This document shows positions 20,837-29,422 of a DNA stretch of 33,752 bases, piece by piece. Source of the DNA: a virus. The stretch covers positions 1 to 33,752 of IMG/VR virus record IMGVR_UViG_3300008266_008826. The stretch is one strand, 5' to 3'. The notes beneath the pieces were generated by a model. The model was not told where the DNA came from. It made no database searches and saw nothing but the letters and a program-made list of their open reading frames with translations. The stretch's first letter is position 1; the number at the start of each line of letters is the position of its first letter. The translations under genes were made by a program, and so were the position numbers.

Positions 20837-22636
20837 CTTACCTGCCTTATCTTTTTTAAGCAAGTCAAGTAGTTTTTCCCTGTCGTGAACGATTTGCTCA
20901 AAGTTATCTGCTTTAGTTTCAAGAACTTGTAGAACTCGTTCTTCTATAGTTCCTTCTGTTACATAATCTGTAATCACAATCGAATCGTGAATCTCTGATC
21001 CAATGCGGTGCACACGGTCTAGTGCTTGTTTGTGATCAACCAAAGACCAAGGGCGCTGAAGCATAATCAAGCGACGAGCAGCAGTGAGAGTCACACCTAC
21101 ACCGCCAGCCTGGGCAGTAAATAAAATCCACTTCTTTGCACCAGATTGAAAATCATCAATAGCTTGCTGACGTTCATCTTCATTCTGAGCACCAGTAATT
21201 AAACCGTGAGGGATGTTGGCTTTAGTCAAAGCAGCACTTAGAAGTTCAATTAACTGACGCGACACTGCACATACAGCAACTGAGTCCTCTCCAAAGTCTC
21301 CGTTTTTAATGTCATCCATAAGAGAATCAACCTTACAAGATGGCTCTGACAAAACAGCCTTAGGTTCTCCAGTATTCTCATCAACAACAATGTTTGCATA
21401 AGAACTAGCAAACTGAAGCAAACGAATTGTCTGAGTCAGAACACTAGGGGCAGATAACGCTTCGCCAGACTCAAGTTCGGCAATCATTGTGTCGCGCATT
21501 TGTTCGTAAGCTTTTTTCTGCTTAGTAGACATCTCCAAGTCGCGGCGTTCGTTGATTACTGGTGGTAGCCAAGGCAATACGCGAGCCTTCAACATACGAC
21601 GCATGTGATGACTAATAGTACGTTGGAACTCATCTTCCATATGAGGCTTAATTCCAAGAACCATCATCCCACCAAAAGCATTAAGCATTGTGTCAACCAT
21701 ACGGTCAATCCACTTTGTCTTTGATGGCCAATCCTCAGGAGAAAGCCAATGCAAAATTGACCACATATCTACAACGTTGTTTGCCACAGGAGTACCAGTT
21801 AGTGCAAACCTAAACTCTGCATTGCCAGTTGCTGACCACAAAGCGCGAGTTTGTTTTGATTTAGGATCTTTTGACCGGTGAATTTCGTCAGCAACAACTG
21901 CTTTGAAATCAATCTTATTTAACTCTCTTTGGTGAACCTCACAACGAGTAAGACTCACTCTTTCATCGTGACCGCCGCATTCTTTACAGCGAGCCAGTGC
22001 TACAGAGCCGTACGGAGCCAGTCGTGAGTGAGTACGTAACGACTCCCAGTTAATAATGTAAACATCTGCAGGAGTCTCAAACTGCTTTTTACGCTGGGTA
22101 GAAGTTCCCTTAATAACTTGAGTAGAAACTCCTGGCCACCAACGACCAAATTCACGAGCCCAGTTTTTCTTAAGAGTGTTAGGACAGACAATAAGTGCAG
22201 GAAAAACATCTTCACCGCTGTCTTTAAGTTCTTTGATTGCTCTAATTGCTTGAGCAGTCTTACCTAGACCTGGCTCATCTGCCAACAAAGCCCTACGAGC
22301 TGTTTTAAGAAACTCAACTCCTGCTTGCTGGTGCGGGAAAAGATCTAAGTTAGTTGAGGACTCAAACTGCTCTAACTCTCTAAGAGAGTTTGCTGGACTA
22401 ATACGAGTGTTAAGAAGGTTTGTAGCCCACTCACCAAGATCTTCGGCAATAACTAAATCGTTTCTAAAGGTAGAGCGCAGCGCTAAACAAGTAGACCAAC
22501 TTAGAGGGACTCTCCAGATTTGATCAGAAGCTGACCAAGATGATCCCGGAATACTTTTACAAAGTTCTTTGTATCGGTATTCAACGTCTAAGCGAATATG
22601 CTTACCGTCTGGATCTAGTTTTGCTGTTACAGGCAT
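20831..22636 (-). CDS. SNF2-family helicase with HARP-like N-terminus
   Basis: This 601-residue SF2 protein has DEPGLGKT (120-127, Walker A), VVADEIHRSK (247-256, Walker B), FALTGTPV, and the C-terminal QALDRVHRIG arginine-finger motif (about 542-551). Residues about 20-50 (IPGSSWSASDQIWRVPLSW) resemble the HARP domain of SMARCAL1-like annealing helicases. A Cys/His knuckle (C217, C220, C232, H235) is inserted between the first helicase motifs. Such phage proteins are thought to remodel forks or recombination intermediates, which fits its position between RuvC-like and Cas4-like genes. GAAGGA precedes the ATG, and a fresh promoter and hairpin lie in the 85-bp gap upstream. Confidence 0.9.
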   Translation of the reverse strand: MPVTAKLDPDGKHIRLDVEYRYKELCKSIPGSSWSASDQIWRVPLSWSTCLALRSTFRNDLVIAEDLGEWATNLLNTRISPANSLRELEQFESSTNLDLFPHQQAGVEFLKTARRALLADEPGLGKTAQAIRAIKELKDSGEDVFPALIVCPNTLKKNWAREFGRWWPGVSTQVIKGTSTQRKKQFETPADVYIINWESLRTHSRLAPYGSVALARCKECGGHDERVSLTRCEVHQRELNKIDFKAVVADEIHRSKDPKSKQTRALWSATGNAEFRFALTGTPVANNVVDMWSILHWLSPEDWPSKTKWIDRMVDTMLNAFGGMMVLGIKPHMEDEFQRTISHHMRRMLKARVLPWLPPVINERRDLEMSTKQKKAYEQMRDTMIAELESGEALSAPSVLTQTIRLLQFASSYANIVVDENTGEPKAVLSEPSCKVDSLMDDIKNGDFGEDSVAVCAVSRQLIELLSAALTKANIPHGLITGAQNEDERQQAIDDFQSGAKKWILFTAQAGGVGVTLTAARRLIMLQRPWSLVDHKQALDRVHRIGSEIHDSIVITDYVTEGTIEERVLQVLETKADNFEQIVHDREKLLDLLKKDKAGKL

Positions 22637-22664
22637 TTACTTCCTTCTCCCATGTCTTTTTGTC

Positions 22665-22672
22665 ATTAAAAA
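22665..22672 (-). promoter_or_regulatory. Weak extended -10-like element before the helicase gene
   Basis: On the minus strand TGTGATAGTAT lies about 35 bases before the helicase start, giving a TGn-GATAGT extended -10-like sequence; no -35 match is seen. It is in the only sizeable gap (85 bp) of the 19-25 kb operon, so a promoter here is plausible. Confidence 0.3.
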
Positions 22673-22716
22673 AATACTATCACACTTTTTGTAGAAAACT
22701 ATTTATTTTGAATAGT

Positions 22717-22735
22717 AACTTCTATTCTAGAAGTT
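22717..22735. terminator. Hairpin overlapping the stop codon of the RuvC-like gene
   Basis: AACTTCTA (22717-22724) and TAGAAGTT (22728-22735) are perfect eight-base arms with a three-base loop. The stem includes the stop codon at 22722-22724. No U-run follows on the minus strand, so it may be a weak terminator, an RNA-stability element or a processing site. Confidence 0.4.
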
Positions 22736-23189
22736 TTCTAGGTATCCAGCCACCCTTTACAAGCCTCAAAAGGGCGTGTCTAAGGGCATCATTTGCATGG
22801 CCTTCCCCACCTTTATGCCACACCCCTAAAGTCTTTAGGGCCTCGTTAGGGAACATTTTTTTGGCATCTACAGGCATTTGCCAAACAATAGAGTCCCTAT
22901 CAATGCCAAAATCTTGCAAAATCTGCTTTAAAACTCCAATTTGCTCAAGGCTGTATGGCGCTTGAGAGTTACGGACTGTTTGAGCATTTATTGTAAATTT
23001 CTCACAAACCACAGTCAAAAGGCTGTAGTCCTCAGTAAAATCCTCTAAAAGGTTTCTTACAACGCCAGCAAACTCCTCTGGCTGGGACTCCCCAGAAAAT
23101 AAAATCTCAGGCTCTTTATCTTTAGCCAAACAAAGTAAAGCAACTCCAGTAGCTTTCCCTGGGTCCACCGACAAAACATATTTAGACAT
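22722..23189 (-). CDS. RuvC-like Holliday junction resolvase
   Basis: This 155-residue protein has an RNase H-type fold with SVDPGKATGVALL (7-19, catalytic D9), VVCEKF (60-65, E63) and GHANDALRHAL (130-140, H131 and D134), the acidic set of RuvC-like resolvases. It would cut branched DNA formed during recombination or clear branches before packaging. The ATG at 23189 overlaps the end of the polymerase gene by eight bases (ATGTCTAA); an upstream start at 23219 is unlikely. The length is near that of bacterial RuvC (about 170). A stable hairpin covers its stop codon, ending the polymerase operon segment. Confidence 0.85.
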   Translation of the reverse strand: MSKYVLSVDPGKATGVALLCLAKDKEPEILFSGESQPEEFAGVVRNLLEDFTEDYSLLTVVCEKFTINAQTVRNSQAPYSLEQIGVLKQILQDFGIDRDSIVWQMPVDAKKMFPNEALKTLGVWHKGGEGHANDALRHALLRLVKGGWIPRKLLE

Positions 23190-25017
23190 ACTTTTCACCC
23201 CATGTTTCCATTGGTCCATCTATACCAGAGGTAAGCGGAACTGCCCAACCCTCAGTTGTAGTCATACATTCTTTGACAGTTTGCATTACTTCTTGCACTT
23301 GGTCACGTGGCGCATTAAGCACAATTTCATCGTGTACGGGAACAATAAGAAGTTCTGTTAAATCAGCCTGATCTAATTTAATTAAGTTACTCTTAAAAAC
23401 TTCCGCTGCTCCACCCTGGATTAGATAATTAACAAGGGTGTAGGTTCTTTCATCATCGCAAGGAATACGACGACCAGTCCAGGTATAGACATAGCCTTGA
23501 CCCTCACCACGTAAGCGACGCATACCAATATCTTCAATCTGCTTCTGGAATGAAATCATTCCGGGATAGTTACGATCAAAAGAGTCAGAAACAGCCCTCA
23601 TTTGATGTTCTGGTACACCAGCAGTTAAGGCTTGCTTAGCCACACCAGCGCCGTATAGACGACCGTAAACAACACCCTTAATAAGGTTACGTCTCTTATC
23701 AGAGCGAGTCATTTCTGGTTCCTGATACACCTCACGGCCAATTTCAGTAAATGGGTCAGAACCAGTTGCGTCCGCACGGTGAAATAGTTGAATCAAGTTG
23801 GGGTCTTGAGAAAGAGAAGCGAACATACGAAACTCAACTTGGTCAAGGTCAGATGTGACAATCACGTGGTCATCATCTTTAGGCAAGAATGCAGAGCGAA
23901 CTACATCGTCACCCTTAGGGAGGGTCTGCAGTGCAGGGTCAGTAATAGACATACGACCGGTACGAGCACCCATTGTTTTTACAGATGGATGAACAAAACC
24001 CTCAACGTTCTTATCTATAAAATTAGAGAAGTAGCTACTAGCAAGTTTGTCAGCTTTTCGCTGTTTAAGAACAGTTTCGGCTAGGTTTTTAACTTCTTCA
24101 TTTCCAGTTATTGTTAACAGTTTTAGTTGGTCTTTGGTTGCTGACTTTTGCCCCGTAGGTGTTAGTTCAGTAATTTCTGCACCAAGACTCTCAAAAAGCC
24201 TGACTAACTGTATGTTGCTGGTTATAGAAGCCCCGTTGTACGTCTTTTTAGCCCAATCTTTTACGGACTCCGTGTAGTTAACCAACTCCTCATATTTTCT
24301 CTGAGAATAGTCAAGATCTATACGAGCCCCATTGATCTCCATACGAGTAACAATTTTTCTTGTAGCCATTTCAAGTTCGTATGCTGTGTTGTACACACCA
24401 CCAGGACCGCACTTTTCATAGAACTGTTCCCAGATACGCATTGTCAGCACAGTATCAAGCGCACCATAAGACCAGTAAGGCTGAAAGTTGACCGGAACAG
24501 TTCCCCAAGTCCAGCCATTAGTGGCAAGTTCTGTTCCCAAAGTTTCTTGCAGTGCAACAGCACGAGAGTCTACATAACGAGCAGCTAATTTTTTAAGCGC
24601 ACCAGAACCCAGTGGGTCGATAATCTGAGCCATAATCATTGTGTCGTGCGCACGATGCCAAGGCATTTCCCACTCAGATCGAACAGCAAACCACTTGGCT
24701 TCAAAAGCAATATTGTGGCAAACAATCTGACCTTCAAATTTATTCATTGCTTCATAGAAAACGCCAGACCAGTTTTTCCAAGGTATAGACCAACCTTGTT
24801 GCCCATCTCCAATCTGAGCAAGACGTATATCTCCGTGCCAAGGAGACAAGGCATCACCACGAACACCGCCAGCGAGTTCACCAGTTTCAATATCTACAGA
24901 TACTGCATCGTATGGACGGCGTTGACTAAGCCAAGTGAGAAACTCAGTGGCTTTTTCTACAGAATCAACTAGGTGTAGTTGTACTGCGGATAAATCTTCT
25001 GTCTGTCGTTCTGTCAT
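23182..25017 (-). CDS. polA: DNA polymerase family A with 3'-5' exonuclease
   Basis: This 611-residue replicative polymerase has an exonuclease domain with VDIETGE (D42, E44), HNIAFE and YGALD (184-188). It lacks the 5'-3' exonuclease domain of bacterial Pol I. Motif A is SDLDQVEFR (D390, E395), motif B is RRNLIKGVVYGRLYG (R443, K447, Y451, Y455) and motif C is VHDEIV (H562, D563, E564). Y451 is at the site of E. coli F762, as in T7 polymerase. The ATG at 25017 is preferred, with AAGGA nine bases upstream; the ATG at 25026 has that site touching it. It overlaps the RuvC-like gene by eight bases. Confidence 0.95.
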   Translation of the reverse strand: MTERQTEDLSAVQLHLVDSVEKATEFLTWLSQRRPYDAVSVDIETGELAGGVRGDALSPWHGDIRLAQIGDGQQGWSIPWKNWSGVFYEAMNKFEGQIVCHNIAFEAKWFAVRSEWEMPWHRAHDTMIMAQIIDPLGSGALKKLAARYVDSRAVALQETLGTELATNGWTWGTVPVNFQPYWSYGALDTVLTMRIWEQFYEKCGPGGVYNTAYELEMATRKIVTRMEINGARIDLDYSQRKYEELVNYTESVKDWAKKTYNGASITSNIQLVRLFESLGAEITELTPTGQKSATKDQLKLLTITGNEEVKNLAETVLKQRKADKLASSYFSNFIDKNVEGFVHPSVKTMGARTGRMSITDPALQTLPKGDDVVRSAFLPKDDDHVIVTSDLDQVEFRMFASLSQDPNLIQLFHRADATGSDPFTEIGREVYQEPEMTRSDKRRNLIKGVVYGRLYGAGVAKQALTAGVPEHQMRAVSDSFDRNYPGMISFQKQIEDIGMRRLRGEGQGYVYTWTGRRIPCDDERTYTLVNYLIQGGAAEVFKSNLIKLDQADLTELLIVPVHDEIVLNAPRDQVQEVMQTVKECMTTTEGWAVPLTSGIDGPMETWGEKYV

Positions 25018-25040
25018 TTTTGTCATTCCTTGGTTTTTGT

Positions 25041-25274
25041 TTAGGGAATAATTTCTACCCTATACACAGATTCAATTTTTTTATCTTGCTTAGACGCTTC
25101 TTCAAGCAATCTCTGAGCAACTTTAGTCAGGTAACGAGCCCCACCATCATCATACTTATATAATGCTTCAAGCACAGCTTCCGCATCATCGCTTACTTGC
25201 GCCCAAGTTCTATTTCTTTCAGGAAATATCGCAAGGTATAGCGTCCTTTGATAGGTTTTCAGGAACGGATTCAA
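25041..25274 (-). CDS. Small hypothetical protein
   Basis: This 77-residue protein is not recognised. It has a basic N-terminal helix (LKTYQRTLYLAIFPERNR), then an acidic helix WAQVSDDAEAVLEALYKY, GGARYLTKVAQRLLEEA and a short strand at the end (SVYRVEIIP). The likely start is TTG 25274 with AAAAAGG ten bases upstream, which makes it overlap the previous gene by 56 bases, more than usual here; a later start could be real. Its position just before the polymerase gene on the same strand suggests a replication-linked role, though nothing specific is visible. Confidence 0.5.
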   Translation of the reverse strand: MNPFLKTYQRTLYLAIFPERNRTWAQVSDDAEAVLEALYKYDDGGARYLTKVAQRLLEEASKQDKKIESVYRVEIIP

Positions 25275-25479
25275 CTAAACCATACCTTTTTACAAGAGGG
25301 CAAGAGGCTCCATGAAAGACAAGAGATACACCTACTCTAGAAAGAATGTAGGAACCGTTTTCTGTCTGGTAAAGATCAAACTCAATCCAACGAGTAGACC
25401 CTTTTCTCCACGAAGAAGAGGATCCAAGAATGCGACCATTAAACTGAAGAGTACGGGAACCATCTCTAACTTCGTACAC
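25219..25479 (-). CDS. Small hypothetical beta-rich protein
   Basis: This 86-residue protein is not recognised. Alternating hydrophobic and polar strands (TLQFNGRILGSSSSW, RWIEFDLYQTENGSYILSRV, GVSLVFHG) suggest a small beta sandwich or barrel. It contains two cysteines near the C-terminal half. The GTG at 25479 is well supported by AGGAG eight bases upstream. A TATACT box on the minus strand at about 25514-25519 could start transcription of the two small genes and the polymerase behind the glycan cassette. Its role is unknown. Confidence 0.55.
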   Translation of the reverse strand: MYEVRDGSRTLQFNGRILGSSSSWRKGSTRWIEFDLYQTENGSYILSRVGVSLVFHGASCPLVKRYGLVESVPENLSKDAIPCDIS

Positions 25480-25527
25480 TGTTCTGGCTCCTGAATGTCA
25501 TGGTGTCTATCCAACAAGTATACATTG

Positions 25528-26217
25528 TTATTTAAACTCTCTTTGGAGCCATCCACCAGGGTTTGCGGTAATTCCATAAGGAGCAAGTCGCAAACGAGTA
25601 AACTTTTTACCTGCTTCAGTCTCCATAAAATCATTTAGCGCTGGAATCACCCCTCTCGGAGCCTCTTTGTATTGACGAAGTTCTTCAATATCAACAATTC
25701 CATCTTCTACAACAAACCAACCACCAACGGGAACTAAGTCTGAATAGTTCTCCATGGCAAACATCGTGCACTGATAGGTATGAGCAGCATCTTCAATAAC
25801 CATTGCCCTACGTCCAGCAACAGCGTCATAGACAGCCTTAACTGTCTCCGGAGTAGTTAAATCTCCGTTTATAATAGTGATTCTTTTGTCATAAGAAATG
25901 TTATCTTCAGCTGCCTTAGTGTTGACATCTACGCCAATAACTTCACCGCCACCAAGTATATTGCTGAGGCGATCAGCAAACCATAGCGAAGAGCCACCTG
26001 ATTCAATTCCTAATTCAACAATAACTTCTGGTTTTGAATCTTCAATAAGACGTTCGTATGTACGTAAATCCTCTGGGAGTTTTAAAATACGAACGCCTTT
26101 ATATAAATCTACATAGTGTATTTGATTAAGAAGCCTAGCTCTATAAAAATCAAGCAAAGACATACCGAGATTTATAGGGGTTGATCTGTAAAAGTCTGCT
26201 GAAGGTTGCTCACTCAT
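25528..26217 (-). CDS. SAM-dependent methyltransferase, CmcI/cephalosporin hydroxylase-like
   Basis: This 229-residue protein has a class I methyltransferase fold: EVIVELGIESGGSSLWF (64-80) for SAM binding, GEVIGVDVN (91-99), RITIINGDLT, and VIEDAAHTYQ carrying an acidic and His pair typical of the CmcI-like group. In that group the enzyme often methylates sugar or polyketide hydroxyls, using a metal. I start at ATG 26217, which overlaps the upstream gene by eight bases (ATGAGTGA); an earlier start would lie deep inside that gene. As the last gene of the cassette it probably O-methylates the sugar made by the others. Confidence 0.8.
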   Translation of the reverse strand: MSEQPSADFYRSTPINLGMSLLDFYRARLLNQIHYVDLYKGVRILKLPEDLRTYERLIEDSKPEVIVELGIESGGSSLWFADRLSNILGGGEVIGVDVNTKAAEDNISYDKRITIINGDLTTPETVKAVYDAVAGRRAMVIEDAAHTYQCTMFAMENYSDLVPVGGWFVVEDGIVDIEELRQYKEAPRGVIPALNDFMETEAGKKFTRLRLAPYGITANPGGWLQREFK

Positions 26218-27493
26218 GGAATGCCAGCCCATTAACAGCAAGATACCCAAGGGTTGTCACTATTGCATTTGGGAAATACAGAAAACAAGGAGCATCTGGG
26301 TTAGCACCGTTTTGAACCAACTTAAGTGAAATCTCTTTCGCAAAGTTCCAAGCACTAATAATGTAAGCATCGTTATCTTTAATAGATGAAAAATCTGTAA
26401 TTTGAACATCTAAACCAGGAATCCACTTACCAATTTTTAATGGAGCCTCGTCTAATACCGCATCAACTTCCAAATCACAGGCACGTAAGAAAGTAATTCC
26501 TTTTGCAGCGGCTCCAACAGAGACAATTCTGTGACCTAGGTTTTTCCAATCCTCAGTGACTTCTACAGACACTTGCTTGGTGTAAATAGCATTTTGATAG
26601 AACTGCTCCCAATCTACAGGAGTACGAGTTGATCTAATCAAACCTGTTTCATCATCTTTCGGCTGAACCTCATTAAGACCAGCAGATATTGCTGACAACT
26701 CAATAGAGGTTTTATCTGGGTCGTAGTCCTCGTTTACAAGTACGTATAGAGATGAGTTACCGTGCATCTCCACGTAGTGGGTGTATACAAGCTTTAAGCC
26801 AACACGTTTAGCCAGTGCAGCCATAGAATCTTCACAGAAGAAAGAGCAGTGCTCGTGGTAAATGGTGTCAAATTCTCCATTAGCAATCATGTCTGCCTGA
26901 GAAGTTTGAAATATTGCATACCCATTCTTATTTAAAACTCTTTGAACTTGTTCTAAAGCAGCTAACGGATTTTGTGTATGAGCAAAGACGTTTTGTCCAA
27001 TAACAATGTCATACGAGTTAGACTCAAATTGATTTGCTACATCAGGCCAAAAACCAAGAACAGTTTTTAGTCCTTCTTGATTTGCTACAGACACAATATT
27101 TTCTGCTGGGTCTACGCCACAAAAGTTTGTTATTCCAGCAACACTGAGGCTTTTCAAAAACAAACCATCATTGGATCCAAGTTCAAGTACAGAAATATCT
27201 TTACCGCAAAGATTGGCAACAAAATATGCAAGCTTTTGCATATGGTCTTTCATGGTCTGACTTGTTGAACTAACATAAGAATAATCACTGAATAACTCTT
27301 CTGCTGAGACAAAATTAGTCAACTGACCGTGACCACAATGGAAACAAGCCTCAATCCCTAACTTATAAACAGCATAATCTTTCTCATCCCTAGAGGCTAA
27401 AAGATTGTTTGCTGGTGCTTGAAAACCTAAATCTAAAACTTCTTTAACATCGGAACCACCACAAGCCAGGCAGTATTTAGTATTGTTAGGCAC
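26210..27493 (-). CDS. Sugar C-methyltransferase (NDP-hexose 3-C-methyltransferase-like)
   Basis: This 427-residue protein has the three-part layout of TylC3-type deoxysugar C-methyltransferases. First is an N-terminal zinc site with CLAC (8-11) and CFHC (50-53) and the phrase DLGFQAPANN. Next is a SAM domain with VLELGSNDGLF (102-112), GVDPAEN and YHEHCSFF. Last is a C-terminal domain containing GAAAKG and CFLYFPNAIV. Known members add a methyl to carbon 3 of an NDP-4-keto-6-deoxy sugar, which is the product of an RmlB-type dehydratase, and one is encoded two genes upstream. GTG start, overlapping the preceding gene by eight bases (GTGCCTAA). The sugar specificity is inferred. Confidence 0.85.
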   Translation of the reverse strand: MPNNTKYCLACGGSDVKEVLDLGFQAPANNLLASRDEKDYAVYKLGIEACFHCGHGQLTNFVSAEELFSDYSYVSSTSQTMKDHMQKLAYFVANLCGKDISVLELGSNDGLFLKSLSVAGITNFCGVDPAENIVSVANQEGLKTVLGFWPDVANQFESNSYDIVIGQNVFAHTQNPLAALEQVQRVLNKNGYAIFQTSQADMIANGEFDTIYHEHCSFFCEDSMAALAKRVGLKLVYTHYVEMHGNSSLYVLVNEDYDPDKTSIELSAISAGLNEVQPKDDETGLIRSTRTPVDWEQFYQNAIYTKQVSVEVTEDWKNLGHRIVSVGAAAKGITFLRACDLEVDAVLDEAPLKIGKWIPGLDVQITDFSSIKDNDAYIISAWNFAKEISLKLVQNGANPDAPCFLYFPNAIVTTLGYLAVNGLAFHE

Positions 27494-28397
27494 TTAAAGT
27501 TTCACTCATTCCTTCTGTCGCTAATTCAACTGCTTCTTTACCGTACTCTTCTATTTTATGAATCATACGCCAACCATTCCAATGCAAAACGCGCCTTTTT
27601 ACGAAAGGTAAGCCCATATCTAGCAATCTATCCCAATTATAGGTCCCAGTATCGACACCACTGGCTACGCCAACTGCTTCAAAAGGGTAAATGACCCTAG
27701 TGGACCAACCTTCTTTTTTAATTAGACGGCTCATACCAACTTCATATGCAACAATAATATGAGCTTTTGTAGGTTGTATTTTTATACTTTCCCAAAAATC
27801 TTTCATAGGCTTTCTGCGCAAAGCCCCATTAGAAAAACCAAACCAATAAGTTTGTATATGCCAATCAATATCAGAGTTGGTTGTTAGACCCCATATGTCT
27901 TTGTCTGTTTCTTCAAAATCTCTAAGTAAGTTTGAGAATGACCAGAAAGGACCAACTACTCCACTATTTGCAAATAATATTTTTTTAATGTCATATAAAT
28001 GAGGCATAGCGTGTAAGCCCACAGACCATGACCCAAAGTCTGATCCAATATTAGGCTTACGAATAAGAGTCACATAATCTGGCCAAGGCAATTCCTCTGG
28101 GGTTGAATCAACGACTACTACAGGCCAGCCACAGTTATTCCAGTTTTCTAGTTGTTTTGCTACTGACTTAGTTATTTTACCGTCGTTAGTGTGATGAGCA
28201 TATAAAACAACTTTGTCTCTGATAACTTTTCCAGAGCGAACCAAATAGACCTGACCCTTACAAGCTTCAGTTATTAGCATTCCGGGAGGCCTTTCTACGT
28301 GGTAAATTATGTTTTTGTCTTTGTCTAACATAAGTGCATTAATGTCTTGAACTACTGTCGCACTTCGTCTTTCTGCTGTAGAGCGACTTTTTTTCAT
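27486..28397 (-). CDS. RgpF-like (rhamnan synthesis protein F family) glycan protein
   Basis: This 303-residue protein has motifs of the RgpF family: RKPNIGSDFGSWSVGL (113-128), ILFANSGVVGPF (140-151), DIWGLTTNS (167-175) and HIQTYWFGFS (180-189). The family acts in assembly of rhamnose-containing and related polysaccharides and is believed to transfer or polymerise sugars. The ATG at 28397 overlaps the stop of the dehydratase gene (ATGA), which decides the start over a GTG at 28409. Rhamnose-type sugars come from an RmlB product, so the neighbours fit. No membrane segment is seen, so it should work in the cytoplasm. Confidence 0.8.
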   Translation of the reverse strand: MKKSRSTAERRSATVVQDINALMLDKDKNIIYHVERPPGMLITEACKGQVYLVRSGKVIRDKVVLYAHHTNDGKITKSVAKQLENWNNCGWPVVVVDSTPEELPWPDYVTLIRKPNIGSDFGSWSVGLHAMPHLYDIKKILFANSGVVGPFWSFSNLLRDFEETDKDIWGLTTNSDIDWHIQTYWFGFSNGALRRKPMKDFWESIKIQPTKAHIIVAYEVGMSRLIKKEGWSTRVIYPFEAVGVASGVDTGTYNWDRLLDMGLPFVKRRVLHWNGWRMIHKIEEYGKEAVELATEGMSETLSA

Positions 28398-29422
28398 AAA
28401 GAAAGCCACTCTTTATTTTCTAGAGTCCACCTAACTGTTTTTTCTAGAGAATCTTCAAGTGAGATAGGGGCAGTCCACCCAGTTGCAGCCAACCTGGAAC
28501 CATCTAATGCGTAGCGAAGGTCGTGACCAGGGCGCTTATCGCGGTAGTCAATTACTTCATATTTAAGAGGCATATCCATAAACTTAGCAATTAATTTTGC
28601 CATTTCTAGATTGTCTAGTTCTTTTTCACCAACAACATGGAATCTTTGAGGAACTTTAACTGGATTATCTGCTGAATAGTGGTTAACTTCTTGAGTGTTT
28701 GCAATATGGAGCAAAGCATCGGCTTGATTACGAGCATGTAGGTAAAAACGACTTCCAAGTCTGCCCTCAGCGTCTCCGTGTAGGCGTACGCCATACCCAG
28801 AAAGAATACTTTTCATAACAAGGGGAACAAATTTTTCTGTGTCTTGCATTTCACCAATGATATTCATTGTGTTTGTAATGATAAGTGGAACACCATAAGT
28901 CCGCCAGTAAGCGTATGCAATATCTTCCTGAGCAGCTTTAGAGGCTGAATATGGGTTGCTTGGGAAATGTAAATCTTCCCATTCGGCGTGGTCATGCCCT
29001 ATTGGTGCCGGACCATAGACTTCATCAGTTGAGATATGAATAAACTTCTCTAAATGATCGCTAGAACGAGCCCAATCAAGTAAATGACAAATCAACTGCA
29101 CGTTATTGATAACAAATGGTGCTGGATTTTCAATGCTTCGGTCTACGTGACTTTCACTAGCAAGATTAAAAACATAGTCAATTTTTCCAAATGCATGAGC
29201 AGTTACAGAACTCAAGGGTGCTGAAAGATCAATATGAATAATTTTTACTCGGTTAAAGTATTTTGAGCTATCTTCAGTAGCTAATCGAATACGATCTTGA
29301 ACACCTTTATGTGTAAAAGTTACTGGACAAACAATATCCCAGTCTGTATTTACTAGTAAGTGGCGTAGAACATGACTTCCTACGAAACCACTTGCACCTG
29401 TTAAAAGAACTCGCTTTGTCAT
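28394..29422 (-). CDS. NAD-dependent sugar dehydratase/epimerase (RmlB-like, SDR)
   Basis: This 342-residue enzyme has the SDR nucleotide motif TGASGFVGSH (8-17), NLASESHVDRSIENP (86-100), the catalytic STDEVYG (131-137) and YSASK (158-162). The T-D-E set plus Y-x3-K is the signature of dTDP-glucose 4,6-dehydratases, which make the NDP-4-keto-6-deoxyhexose used for rhamnose and other deoxy sugars. SHVDRS and GSRFYLHARN are family phrases. The ATG at 29422 shares a base with the stop of the preceding gene (TAATG). Other dehydratase or epimerase specificities in the same family cannot be excluded. It should supply the sugar for the C-methyltransferase downstream. Confidence 0.85.
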   Translation of the reverse strand: MTKRVLLTGASGFVGSHVLRHLLVNTDWDIVCPVTFTHKGVQDRIRLATEDSSKYFNRVKIIHIDLSAPLSSVTAHAFGKIDYVFNLASESHVDRSIENPAPFVINNVQLICHLLDWARSSDHLEKFIHISTDEVYGPAPIGHDHAEWEDLHFPSNPYSASKAAQEDIAYAYWRTYGVPLIITNTMNIIGEMQDTEKFVPLVMKSILSGYGVRLHGDAEGRLGSRFYLHARNQADALLHIANTQEVNHYSADNPVKVPQRFHVVGEKELDNLEMAKLIAKFMDMPLKYEVIDYRDKRPGHDLRYALDGSRLAATGWTAPISLEDSLEKTVRWTLENKEWLSL

